A DNA stretch of 64,000 nucleotides from Haemonchus contortus (Eukaryota > Nematoda > Chromadorea > Rhabditida > Trichostrongylidae). Location of the stretch: contig LS997566.1 in assembly GCA_000469685.2 (NCBI GenBank), positions 6,430,491 to 6,494,490 on the forward strand, given 5' to 3'. The position numbers and the translations under genes are program-made. Shown piece after piece: positions 35,972 through 46,800 of this stretch. Within the stretch, counting starts at the first letter, position 1. Each line of letters begins with the position of its first letter. Below the pieces are notes generated by a model. It saw only the letters and a program-made list of their open reading frames with translations. It was not told the DNA's origin and did not search any database.

Positions 35972-37130
35972 AAGAAAGTTCCTAAACATTCCTCATCGCG
36001 ATGAAATATGGCATATTTGCTTTCTTGATAAAGATCTAAAAAATTTGCCCATGCTATCTGAGCAGTTCCTAGTTTACCAAGCAATCGTGGCACTTCCGTG
36101 CTCTTTTCACCGATCATCAATTGATAAAGCCTTATTTTGTTTACTCGTCGTGAAAGAGGTCGCAAACGTTTCCCACCTTTGCGACTAGTGACCGGAAAAC
36201 GCGAAGGAAGTGCTTGTTTGAGGAGATTTATCCCAGCTCAGAAAGGAACTACTTGTCACAATCTGATGTGGGACACATAAAATTGGAAAACCACAGAGGA
36301 ACATTCAGAAGCCAAAGGCACCTTTTTTTCATCCCTAAGGGCATCGCCTGCTAGCCATTAGGCTCCTAAGAAACTCTTCACTTTTTCCTCTCCGGTGGAC
36401 GAGAATTGTGGCTAATCGCCATCGGCTTTTTATCGTTTCTCAAATGTTTCGAACATGCAAAACCGCAGCTGAACATATCTTTTTGATCAATGCGGAAGAT
36501 ATGGGTGATTCAGTGCCTTTTTCTTGGTCCCTGCATAGTCGACCTTTACCCCGCGTGGGTTCAGTCATGTGTAGATTCCATTCCTCGTCATCTTCTACGT
36601 AGTTGCTCCCTCGCCTATTGCTCTCTTTTCTATCTGAACCTGCCCAAAAGGTCTTTCCACTTCTAATCCACTTGTTGGCCTCAGAGTGGGTCCATTTTTT
36701 ATCTCAGGGCTGTAGGTTAGTCAGTGGGTGTTTGCGCGGGCAAAGATGGGGACGTACTCGATGAATACCTCAAGTTCACTAGGGGCTCCTCCTCATTCGA
36801 CTTAACTTTCAAGTGAAAAGATAGGAACCCCAGGTGGGAGCCCTTGGTTTTCACTCATTCTCCTTCTCACTTCCATTCGATAACGTCACCGTCACTGATG
36901 AACCGGAGCTTCCACTGCTCACTGAACCCAAACTCAGTGGTAGGCACTCAGCATAGAGTATGAGCGAGTGGCCGCTATTTGTTAATTTTGCTCATAAGGC
37001 TAGGTCTAATGGGATTTTACGGTCGATCAGCCCTTCAGATGAGGTTTATTCCACAATTTTCAGAAGTGTCCGCTTGCATATTCAATAAGTTGGTATTCAA
37101 CGGGGTCAGGGTCAAGAGCTAGTCGTGGAA
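35972..37130. other. no supported gene
   Basis: Short frames on both strands. No splice pattern or repeat recognised. Confidence 0.4.
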
Positions 37131-37136
37131 ACTGCG

Positions 37137-37712
37137 TCAAGGCTGACGTATTCGGTTATTCGATGAGAATGGGGCCAAATTTTTGCAAAAAGGAAGGGGC
37201 TGTTTCGGAATTCTGTCGTTTTGAGACCTTGATTCGAAGAAGTTTGAGTCTCGCCTCCCACATATTTTGCCCTCCGGACCACCCTCTTTTCCACCCTTAT
37301 CCTCATCCCAGTGACTCCTCCTTCCTCTCCTCTGCTCTTTCGAGTTGCATGAATGTGGAATCGGGCTGGGATATGGAAAGATCGTCCGGAAAGTCTTTAG
37401 CCCAACAGATTCCCTCACTGTGGCTATAAGACAGATCCTTAGCGGCGAAGTTATGGCTCTGACGTTCTTACTGAGGGCTTGGGTAGGGTCCACCCAACTT
37501 GAGGACTCAATACCGTACCGTCGCACCCTAGGGAGATAGTCGAGCGGTTTCAAGTTGTTCTCTATGAATTTGTATTTTTGAACCATGAAGTGAGATTGAT
37601 TGGAAACGAGAGCTAAGCGGGTCGCTCTCTTCCAAACCTTCAGGACACTGAGACTTTGTGGCAACCACGTGATCCCGATGTCCTGAAGGTTCTCGAGAAG
37701 TTTCTCGAACAT
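37137..37712 (-). other. longest open frame of the window (191 codons), probably not a gene
   Basis: Open for 191 codons on the minus strand in a locally less AT-rich segment. The translation has no domain I know. It mixes a hydrophobic N-terminal third, a basic glutamate-rich stretch (KEQRRGRRSHWDEDKGGKEG) and an N/S/R-rich end. Other frames over the same interval are also open, and its N-terminal part contains a perfect 13-bp inverted repeat. A decayed element or chance frame is likelier than a host protein. Confidence 0.15.
37635..37691 (+). repeat. perfect 13-bp inverted repeat (hairpin, 31-nt loop)
   Basis: AACCTTCAGGACA at 37635-37647 and its exact reverse complement TGTCCTGAAGGTT at 37679-37691. 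Confidence 0.65.
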
Positions 37713-37714
37713 TT

Positions 37715-38829
37715 GTCCTTTGGTTATTTTTCACCCCCTTCAATCCTCACATACCGTTGTGATAGAATGATAGATGTACTGCTAAGTGTGAAGTCTTCCA
37801 CTAGAGCTTTCTTTTCATTCGTTCCAATCACTAATATGTCTACATGTACGCTTATCAATCCTGTTTCTTTAACTGGATTCTTGATTCGCCTCTCTAATGG
37901 ACGCATGTTCCGACAACTAAGTGATCTTCGCTGATTAATCTGCTATCCTATAGATTTATCGAGTTTTTTCATCTCCTCTCTACAACTTTTTACCGCCGAT
38001 TACTTCTGATTACTCTGATTTCTGATATTTTTTCTAATTGGCCTTCGGAAAGTTGGGCTAAAGCGGCTACGGAGTAGGGAAATGTAGAGCAGCTACCACT
38101 GAAGGTGCTCAGTGATCAAAGATCTGATAGAATCCGATCAGACTGATTGAGCCTTTTTCCTGTCCAGGGATTAGTCTGATAGGATAGAATTCACGTCGGG
38201 CGGCTACACTGCCAAGCAGCTTTCAGATGGCTCCCTCCTGCACCGACAGCCTATCAAGGGTGGAACCATGTGGTCGGACTGCCTACGAAGAATTGCTTCA
38301 GCTATCTGGGTAATCATTTTTGATAATTGATCACCCGTGTAGGTTCTCGCGATTTCTCACGGGTTCCGAGGGGTTTCTTCAACATTGATTCATTAAGCTG
38401 TCAGATATAGGCCACATGTGGTTGCTGCCAAACTGCGGCTAATTTCGGCTGGTTTGGGACTTTTTTGATTGATAGCCGGTGGATGTGGTCAATGTGGGTG
38501 ACAAAGTGAATAAGAGGATTTGAAAATGCCCGGATAATGTCTTCCGGTAGCACATGGCGGTTTCCTGGGTACTCTGCTACAGCAACTGTTCCACTGGCTT
38601 GGTAAAGAAACATAATGGCTCATTTCAGTATGGGAACTTGATTTGTGGGTTCTGGCTCAGGGGCCAACTCCAGCGTTATCTTTCCTGGATACTTCAAAAT
38701 CTGGTCACGATGATTGTCATCAAGACATTCCTTTCCCGATTTCTTATACTCTTTTCTTTTGATTTTTCCATCTGTGGGCTTTGTTCGGGCTTTGTTCGGT
38801 TAAGTTAAAGGAGGGCAGCGCTGCAGAAA
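37715..38829. other. no supported gene
   Basis: Contains a loose dyad around GATCAGACTGATTG and GATTAGTCTGATAGG near 38140-38180. Nothing else recognised. Confidence 0.4.
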
Positions 38830-38986
38830 TGCCCATCCGATGCGCAGTTAGGTAGTTCATCCTCCCAGAAGACTCTGGTACCGAGTAGTCGACCTCGAAG
38901 TGATGGAAGGTTCGGTTGCCCTAGACTAGTGTCAGTCGAAAATTCAATCCCCTGACCATGCATGTGGCATTGCACCATATCCGCTA
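38830..38986 (-). mobile_element. tRNA-derived SINE, 3' part missing
   Basis: CCCATCCGATGCGCAG, CTCCCAGAAGACTCTGGTAC, GGAAGGTTCGGTTGCCCTAG, B box AATTCAATCCCC (38941-38952, reverse) and a shortened head TGCACCATATCCGC. The conserved 3' block is absent, which is unusual since 5' truncation is the common form. Confidence 0.82.
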
Positions 38987-39790
38987 AGCCCGTAGGGATC
39001 TATCCACAGTTTAAGTACGGAAAAATGATGCCCTTTTCGGGAATGCCATCCTTCAATCTTTGTTCGTTGATGTAAACTGCCAGTCAACTTCGTCTTTTCA
39101 CTCACTCGCTTATGAGTTCAGTTTACAAAGAGAGCCTTTAAAAAAGATGATTCCTCTGAACTTCGGATTCAAAGCAATCACCCTCTCCTTTTTTCCTCTT
39201 TATTCCTGGGGGAAGGAGTGGGATTCCGATTGACCATGATTCACAATTTGGAAATTACTTGATGGATACCACTCGTTCAACTCCCTCACCTCACTAGTCT
39301 TGAGATCGCTCGGTACGAGTTCTGACAATGAGCTCCAACCTAATTTGTTTTATCATCTTTTCTCTACCCGAGCTCTCCTCCTAAAAAGTTAGAAAAGCAT
39401 TCCCAAGGTGTAAAGTATTCAAGTTACTAGAAGAAGATAGTTGTGGTGTAATTGCCGTTATTGAATACCCTCACGCAGTACCTCGTTTACCTTTGAACGT
39501 TGTAAGTGCTTAGCCGACAGCTGTGCTGTCGCTAGTTTTTCCTGAGACGAACGTCTAGCAATTGAAAGCTCACAAGCATCCCGTTAGACAGCCTAGAAGT
39601 CGTGATTAAATCTTCCGCTTGGTGAAAGTCAAGCAGGAGGGTGTTATTTCCTGAAACCGCGTACGAACAACCCTTCCGTAGTCTTTCAGTATTATGTTAG
39701 TCGGGGGTCGCCGACCGTTACCATCAGCTATATACGTTCGTTATCTGATTCATTCCTTTCTCCCTTAGTCATAAGAGCTTAGCACACGAC

Positions 39791-40025
39791 CCGCTACGTG
39801 TGAACCATGGCAAAAAACCCTCCCCGACGTCGCAATTTTCTATTTGATTTGCTATTTTTCGACAGAGATAAGTCGACCCCAGCTCTGTTGATCTATTGCC
39901 TTTTTCTGAAAGACTTTTTCCGTCGGGTTAAAGTTTGGAGTCACTTCATTGGTGTCACATCACTCACTTGCTCTTTCACTAGAAGGGTCAACATCCTGCT
40001 AAGTTCACCTATTAACCCTCCGTTT
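39791..40025 (+). repeat. local direct repeat, copy A
   Basis: Defined by GCTATTTTTCGACAGAGATA, then AGTCGACCCCAGCTCTGTTG, GCCTTTTTCTGA and TTGGTGTCACATCACTCACT. It matches copy C at 40775 over about 190 bp with roughly three quarters identity. No protein frame is shared by all copies. Confidence 0.75.
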
Positions 40026-40344
40026 CTATTTTGAACTTCTTTGAAAACCTTTTAAAAGGGACTTATGGTCACTATAACTAACTTCAAACGTGACTATTTC
40101 ATTGGCTAATTTTGTACTTTTGGAAAACCTTTCTTCGGAGATCTTGCAGAAGAGACTGATCAACCCCGTGACAGCCTTCACTTGTAACTACTCTATTACT
40201 TAATGTTTTGTGCATTTTCGAAAAGAGTAGCGACCCACTGCCTCAGAGTTATGTATGTAGTTTTTGTTTGAAGCTCGGTGAAACTTCTTCGGCCGGCCAA
40301 CCTAATGAATTACCGCAAAATAGATAATGACTGTTCTTTTCACT

Positions 40345-40480
40345 GTAGCTGCTATATGTGAACCCTGCACAAGCCAGAACGTTTAATTTTTCTGTTTGAT
40401 TTGATATTTTTCGAAAGAAGTAATTGGATATCAACTCTGTTAATCGATTGTGTTTTTCTGAAAAATCATGTTTCATTATA
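40345..40480 (+). repeat. local direct repeat, copy B (partial)
   Basis: Most diverged and shortest copy: CTGCTATATGTGAACC, GATATTTTTCGAAAGAAGTA, CAACTCTGTTAATCG, GTTTTTCTGAAAAATC. Confidence 0.55.
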
Positions 40481-40774
40481 AACTTTGAGGAGTTCAAGAA
40501 GAAGAAGACATCAGTCGTGTCTTTGGATCTTTTTATTTCAACTTTTTATTTTTCATTTACTTTTTAATTTATCCGAATTTTCCCACAAAAGGCTGACTTC
40601 TAACTTACCTTCCTTTCCTCGCTGTACAGTTATTTTTTTATTTTCAAGGTTTTTTCTATAGCTTTTACCGAGTACTCGATTGTTATGTAGTTGTTTTCGA
40701 AGTGGGCTGAGGTTTTACCATCTGCAAGCAATCTTATGAGTTTTCAAATAATAAATAATTGATGATATTTTTAA

Positions 40775-40990
40775 TGCAGCCATTAGGTAGGTGTGAGTTT
40801 CGAACCCTCCACAAACCCCAAACATCGCATTAATCTGTTTGATTTGCTATTTTTCGACAGAGATAAGTCGAACCCAGCTCTGTTGATCTGTTGCCTTTTT
40901 CTGACAAACCATTTCTCGGGATAGATCTTGAGGCCTTTTGGTGTCACGTCACTTACTTGCCCCTTGACTGAAGGAGTCAATTTCATTTTT
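40775..40990 (+). repeat. local direct repeat, copy C
   Basis: Matches copy A closely through GACAGAGATAAGTCG, CCCAGCTCTGTTGATCT and TTGGTGTCACGTCACTTACT. An upstream GTTTCGAACCCTCC resembles a B box, but no A box precedes it. Confidence 0.75.
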
Positions 40991-41764
40991 GAATTCGTCT
41001 GTTTGCATCTACTTTCTTTTTTCTAGGAAAATCTGGAGAGGTTAGGCGCTCGGTGCTTCTGCCTTTCCCCAATCATTACAATGTTTAATGAAGAATTGTT
41101 TTGAAATCAAGAAGATCTGAGCAGCACCCACTGCCTAACAATTCTCTCCCTACTTACTCCCTCTATCCCTCCTACTCTCCCACACTCAAAGAGTTGACCG
41201 TTTCATGCCCCTCGCACGAAGTATCAATTGATGATTGAAGGTATTACAGTATAGGTAATGTACTGAACAAAAATGGTTATAATAGATGCCATGGAAACTA
41301 CGAAATTCAGTGGCGTGAGCCATGCACTCAACTTTTGCTCGAAATGATTGGGGCACCTGTACGGTCACATTTTGACCTTTGAGGTAAGAGCAACAAACAA
41401 TTCACTAAACTCTCTGCCTACTTGACCCTGTGGAATAGGGGATTTTTTTGAGCTGAATAGGATCTAACGCCACAAAAGTGTTACAGCGATCTCCTAAGGA
41501 CTGTACTAGTAGGTTGGAAGGAAAGTCCTGCGACAAAAAATTTGAAGCGCTGAAAATTTGTATCAACAGTGTGAACACGGTAGCAAGCGTGATAAACTTG
41601 TAGGACATTCCTCAGGTCATCAACACATGAGTGAATAAGGGCACGCGTGTGGGCTTCAAGAGCATTGCCGTCAATAAATGGATAACACCCGATTCGTACC
41701 ATCACCTTCTTCTAAGCACGCCAAGGGAAAAACGCGGGTGTAGCAGCTCAAATTATCAGCAACA

Positions 41765-41776
41765 TATTCAATGCTA
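41765..41776 (+). repeat. target-site duplication, left copy
   Basis: TATTCAATGCTA, repeated exactly at 42079-42090 on the other side of the SINE. Confidence 0.9.
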
Positions 41777-42078
41777 AGGCGGAGGTGGTGTAGTGGCAAG
41801 TGGCGCACTATATCGCACGCACGGTCAGGGGTTCGAATCCCGGATCGATGCCCGCCTAGGCCAACCAAGCCTTCCATCCCTCCGGGGTCGGTGAATTGGT
41901 ACCAGACTTGTCTGGGAGGATAAAAGCACTGACTTGTACATCGGCTGGCCACCGCAAGTCATTGTATAGGCCACATACGCACTCATTACGCCACTACGAT
42001 TCTGAATGGAAGTCGAGTGCGGGGGCGCATCCCTCAGACGGGATTGATTAACGCCAAAAACTTTATCCTTTAAACTTT
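41777..42078 (+). mobile_element. tRNA-derived SINE, intact reference copy
   Basis: Best-preserved copy of the family, 302 bp. The tRNA-like head has an A box (TGGTGTAGTGG, 41786-41796) and a perfect B box (GGTTCGAATCC, 41830-41840) 33 nt apart. These form an internal RNA polymerase III promoter. The body follows with GCCTAGGCCAACCAAGCCTT, CCATCCCTCCGGGGTCGG, the hairpin CCAGACTTGTCTGG, GGATAAAAGCACTGACTTG, CATCGGCTGGCCACCGC, CTGAATGGAAGTCGAGTGC and ATTGATTAACGCC. The 3' end is ACTTTATCCTTT and a few A/T, with no poly(A). Perfect 12-bp target-site duplications flank it, so it inserted by target-primed reverse transcription using a LINE partner not seen here, and fairly recently. Open frames within it are artefacts. 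Confidence 0.95.
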
Positions 42079-42090
42079 TATTCAATGCTA
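42079..42090 (+). repeat. target-site duplication, right copy
   Basis: Exact repeat of 41765-41776. Confidence 0.9.
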
Positions 42091-43760
42091 GCACTGCTCA
42101 CCGATCAACGGTCAACAATCGGTTGGATCGCTTCACTGGAGGAGATACTAGCTTTTGAAATAACGCAAGCGTCGTCCCTTAATTTGCAGGAGGTGGAATG
42201 GATCCATCCACTATGAGTTGCTAAACGCAGACTAGATGGACACAGCTATCGGTTACCCCTATGAATCCCGAAATTTGGCCAACAGGGTTAGAGAAGGACG
42301 ATGAAAACCGTAAATCAGGTCCCTACAGAGGGTCAACGCACGTCGAAATTTCGCTTTAAGCACGCGTCAAAAGTTCTACGATTCCGATTGGTTCCAGGTT
42401 GTTATTCACTCGTACTCCCTAAGTGCTGCCCCTTTTACCTATCATGCGTTCCTCCTTCTTGAGCATCCCGTTGTGGAATAAAAATTCGTAACTTAATGTG
42501 ATCTGAGAACGGCAGTCAATTACTTCTTTGAGTCACAGCTTCCTCACTCCTGGATAAAAGGCATCAGTGATTTACTCAGATGATAATAGAAGGTTGTTGA
42601 CCCCTTTGGTAAATATATTTCCGAAAATTGATTGGCCTGGAAAATTTCAGAAACGATCTGAATAAGACCTTCATTGTGTCGCAGGACTTTCCTTCCAACC
42701 TAATATTTATTTTTAATTATTTATTTCAATAGAATCCCGCGAGTCAGCCAGTGAACCCATGAAGTGCAGGGATAGAAGTGGACACGACAATCTAATAACT
42801 AGATGCAAGTGATTTCCTAGAAGTGCTTCGGCGGCGGAAATTAATGGTCACATTACCATGGTATATGAAAGGGGTAGCCCCTACATATTGTCGTTAGCCA
42901 CAGCTGGCTGCAGTCAGGTTCCATTCGATTAATTAGTTCTCCAAGCGCGATTTACTTGGGTTCTTCTGATTTTGGGGCTTTCATTTTACCTTTCACCTGG
43001 TTTGGTTCACGCTTAGACTTCACGTTGACGAATGCCGAGTACCGGTGCTAACTGGTTGGTGCCTTCTCTGCCAAGGTGACAAGCACCCAGGCGGCTTTTC
43101 TTTGCAATTTCTTCATTATTATTCCATGGGTGGTACTTGTCGGGTCCCAACTTTTTCAATTCTTCCCGGCTTGTCCTTTCTTCTCAGAATGTCTCCTTCT
43201 TCTGCATGCATAAATTCTACTCAGCAAGCTCCTAGAACGAATCTTCCCTCAGTTGGTTTGACTTTGGTGATATCTAGTCCACAAGGGCAACCTACAAGTC
43301 ATACCCTCGGAAGAAAGTTTTTCCCTTTCCTATCCAAATAATGGCAGAAGTAGGCCTTTTCGGAGTGTGCCACGAAGATCATTTCGATTCGAAAAAAGAA
43401 AAGTAGAGAATTAAGCTCTGAGCAACCCACACGTCGTCGAAACGGCTTATTCTTGACTTGTCATAACTATAGCAGTCGATAGATCATTCGTATACCAACT
43501 TCCTATGTGTCAATTACAGGTAGTAGCCAATTAATAGGCATTTCCTTTTGTAAATCGTCTGAATTTCCTTTTTATGAAACTTGAACTTTACCTTTTTTTT
43601 CTGCTTTCCCATAGTGACTTTACCTTTCATTGTTTTCCGAAGCTCTTTTCTATTTTCAACTTTACCCTCTCTGATTTCGGTGTCGTCTGTTCTGTCGTCT
43701 GAGAGAATAACTTTTACTTTGCGAGTAGTGTAAGTGTTTCTAGAAATGTCTAAGTGATTT
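42091..43760. other. no supported gene
   Basis: Nothing recognised. A plus-strand frame at 43045-43341 has cysteine and proline but no family signature. Confidence 0.4.
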
Positions 43761-43763
43761 GAA

Positions 43764-43851
43764 ATGGCATGGTTTCGGAAGCGATTCTCCTATTATGAAT
43801 CGCTCATCGAGCGTTGCCCAACCGATGAGGAGCCGACGATCAAGCTCCGTG
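43764..43851 (+). CDS. candidate first exon, unknown product
   Basis: The ATG at 43764 opens a frame reading MAWFRKRFSYYESLIERCPT then DEEPTIKLRG. It reaches a near-consensus splice donor (CGTG followed by GTGAGTATG) at 43852. An in-frame stop lies three codons upstream of the ATG, so this ATG or a splice would define the start. The peptide is charged, well balanced and free of low complexity, unlike most frames here. A phase-compatible downstream stretch exists (about 45199-45370, after TATTCAG, GCECKHEAAGLWKKLSTQVE and onward, ending before GTACTACG) but the link is speculative. Reading through the donor extends the frame to 44021 (85 codons). Family not recognised. Confidence 0.27.
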
Positions 43852-44381
43852 GTGAGTATGATACCAGTTCGAACTACATAGCTTCAGAAAGCTACATCAT
43901 AGCTGACATCCGTTGGTGTTTGCTTTTTTACGATTTTATCATCGGGAAAGGTTTGAAGTTTGATTTATACGTAGTTCCTTCGTGCTTGGCTCTTGGAATT
44001 AGTGATCAAACCCTGAAGTGAGTACACTGCGGTTCCATTTGGACCATAGAGATGGTTCGAAGCATTTCACTTCTTTTTAAACTTCTAAACTTACATATTT
44101 GCCTTACGATCGTTTTTTTACTGTAGAATTCTGGCTAGTTCTACGCAGATTTTGAGGGATTCTCCTAAATAATTTTGGGAGTTTGGAAAAGGCTTATGAA
44201 AATCGTTAAATAGTTTTTTCCAACCAATGTGAGATTTTTCTGAGTTTCAATCCTTTTTTCGGAAAAGCTCTAAAGGTCCTCTAGTGAAACTCATCAGGAA
44301 TGATTCGTTCTTTGATTTGAACAAAAAAATCTAATAATCAAAAAAAAACCGGAGTATCAATATTTGTCATACAGTAGCATA

Positions 44382-44413
44382 CTACATGTAGCGTACTTCC
44401 ATGCTACATGTAG
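44382..44413. repeat. two copies of palindrome CTACATGTAG
   Basis: The same 10-bp palindrome occurs at 44382-44391 and 44404-44413, 22 bp apart. Confidence 0.6.
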
Positions 44414-46420
44414 GTACATACTTTAATCTCTATTCATCACCATTCGGGTATTACTACCGTACTACTTGAAATGCTTTCAAGGATGGCTACTCTTTCTTTC
44501 TAGCCATTCTCTCCACTTTTCATTCTGAACTCCTACGGAACCATTGATAAAGTTTGAGCCTACTGAATAAACAAAAGGGGTTCGTAAGAACCTTACTTGG
44601 CCTATCTTTCACGCTTTTTTCCCATTAGTTTTCTCCACTTGTTGGCATGAGATTTCTATTTCAGCTTGAAGTACTCATTTCATGCTTTTAGTAGCAGCTT
44701 CTCTTCGTAGTGTTTATAGAAATGAGTATCTCTCTGTTTTTTTCCTCTATTTTTCCATCTACACTTTTCCTCTTGTCCATATCTTTGATGTTTTCTGAGT
44801 CGCCATGCTAACAGGTAGATGAAAGTCTCCTAGTTTTTCTTGATCGTGATACGAAGACCATAAATGAAGCAGCAAACTGTCTGGGCATGTAGAAGACGAA
44901 TGTTTCCATAACAATCTATACAGTAAACAGTTTTAAAGGAATGTTTTGACTGAATCTAGCCCATTTCTGGGCAACAGAAAATAGTACCGATTTTCTCATG
45001 AGTTTCAGATGGCATTAGTTGAATAGGCATAATCTTCACAACCCAATCCAGCCAAAAATCAACCTGCAAATGATTTTCTGATACTTTTATTCAGAGAACA
45101 GTTCACTTCTCGACTTTTTGAATTCGCTTTTTTGTCAAAAGCATTTGCATTGATTTGTTACTTTTCGCTTGTCAAGGAACCTAGCGCTCTATTCAGGTTG
45201 CGAATGTAAACATGAAGCTGCGGGGTTATGGAAGAAACTTTCCACCCAAGTAGAGCTTAAACCGATAAGTATGCCTTCCGAGCTGCGCGTTCATCCATTG
45301 CGATACAAATGCCTGAGCTCAGGATGCGGCATCGTTATTGGCTCATTGGCACGTTTTGCTACTGATGCCAGGTACTACGCACTTAGCTTTATATATATAC
45401 AAGTTAAAGGGTTTCGGCACGACCAATAATAAGCACGCTGCAACACGCTTAGCAACCTGACCTAGTCGTCTTCGTATCGGGACCCCTGAAACAATCCAGT
45501 TTTGATAGAGCGACCTCGGCGGCCCATCTTGACCACTACCTGCTGAGGCAATCAATCTATCCTTTTACTTGTAAGTTTTATCTGCTGTAAAATTTGTAAT
45601 AATTCCAATGCACCATGTGGTGGGTTCGTTAGCTAATATCGAACGCTACGAAGCTCAATTTCATTGAATTTGATGCCCCTGCTTCTGTCTGGTAGTGAAG
45701 AGTGCCTTCGAGTTTCTGATAATGAGAAAACAATATGATGGGAAAAATTTCTGGTATCTTTTGAAACCCAAGCAGTCAACTGAGTGCATCTGAGGGGGCC
45801 ATAATGCGGACAGACGTATCGTCATATGACGGTAAACTTCCTCTAAAACATCATAGGCCACCCTGTCTGTTCCATGATTTCGACGTCGGCCCTGAACCAT
45901 ATTCCCCTTCCATTCTCTCAGTGCACGCAGGGAAATCTGTCATAAGGCACGGTAAAGAGAATTAGAGATAATGAGCTGGAGACAATTTTTTTTGCTGAAC
46001 TTACATCTGTAACTGTGTGCTCATGTAGAAGGAGCGTCTTGAGATTTTCAAGACTTCGAACAGGGGTTGTGGGTGTACGGGGAGACGGGATAAATCAAAG
46101 CGAAGATCTTTCCGCTTACGAGCGAAGGAAAACATGGCAATGATAGCAAGAAGAAGCCGGGTGGGAATCAAAAGTTCATTCGAGCGCAAAGAAAAGTGCG
46201 GGGGATGTCCAAGCAGGGCCAGTGGCAACGTCACGTGGTGGCATGCCTGTCTCCGACATCGTTTATCTAATAGATCAGCCTCATGAATTGTCGGGATTCC
46301 TGGAGGTTACTTCATCGTTTCCTTCATGCCGGAAGTCGAAGGAAACATCCCGTCAATCAATGAAAACTACGAGGAAAACAGTTAGCTGGTCAAGCAATGC
46401 TTACTGGTTATCAGAACTGT
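44414..46420. other. no supported gene apart from a possible exon partner at 45.2 kb
   Basis: The stretch 45199-45370 is open with balanced composition (MPSELRVHPLRYKCLSSGCG) and has plausible splice borders. The rest is plain AT-rich DNA. Confidence 0.3.
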
Positions 46421-46572
46421 AGAGCTAAGGTGTGTAGAGGCGAGTGGCACGATTCCACACACGCATAACCCAGAGATCGGATCCTGGATTGAAAACTGCC
46501 TAAACCAACCAGGCTTTCCATCCCTCCGGGGTAAGTTGGTCAGTTGATTAACGCTGAATACTTCATCCTTTG
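46421..46572 (+). mobile_element. tRNA-derived SINE with large internal deletion
   Basis: Head GGTGTGTAGAGGCGAGTGGC, B-box relic GGATCCTGGATTG, CCATCCCTCCGGGGTAAG, then a jump straight to GTTGATTAACGCTGAA and the 3' end ACTTCATCCTTT. About 140 bp of the middle is missing between the two. Confidence 0.88.
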
Positions 46573-46586
46573 TTGGTTCCAGCTTA

Positions 46587-46664
46587 GTCAATCAAGAATT
46601 CGATCCCCTGTCCACGGGTATGTTAATCATATAAACTGGCGCTACATCGACCCCTACTTCTACG
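46587..46664 (-). mobile_element. SINE 5' fragment (tRNA-like head)
   Basis: Reverse B box ATTCGATCCCCTGTCC at 46601-46616 and head GGCGCTACATCGACCCCTAC at 46638-46657. It lies 15 bp from the preceding SINE in opposite orientation. Confidence 0.7.
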
Positions 46665-46719
46665 CATGTCCTTGTTATCAGCCGAATTAACTACCGGAAA
46701 AAACCCTACAATTTTTATT

Positions 46720-46800
46720 TGGTCTGGGTGGGATTTGATCCGCGGACCAAGTTTATGCTAGCGCCACCTCGTATAACCGTCGCATCTCCGTTTTTCAAAT
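46720..46800 (-). repeat. tRNA-like fragment, possibly the same SINE family
   Basis: Reverse strand reads GAGGTGGCGCTAGCATAAAC, then CGGATCAAATCCCACC. Spacing of the A-like and B-like parts resembles the SINE head, but the body does not match. Confidence 0.4.

Noticed and set aside
37137..37712. 191-codon ORF as a protein-coding gene
   Set aside because: Longest of very many frames in 64 kb, no domain, no splice context, other frames equally open.
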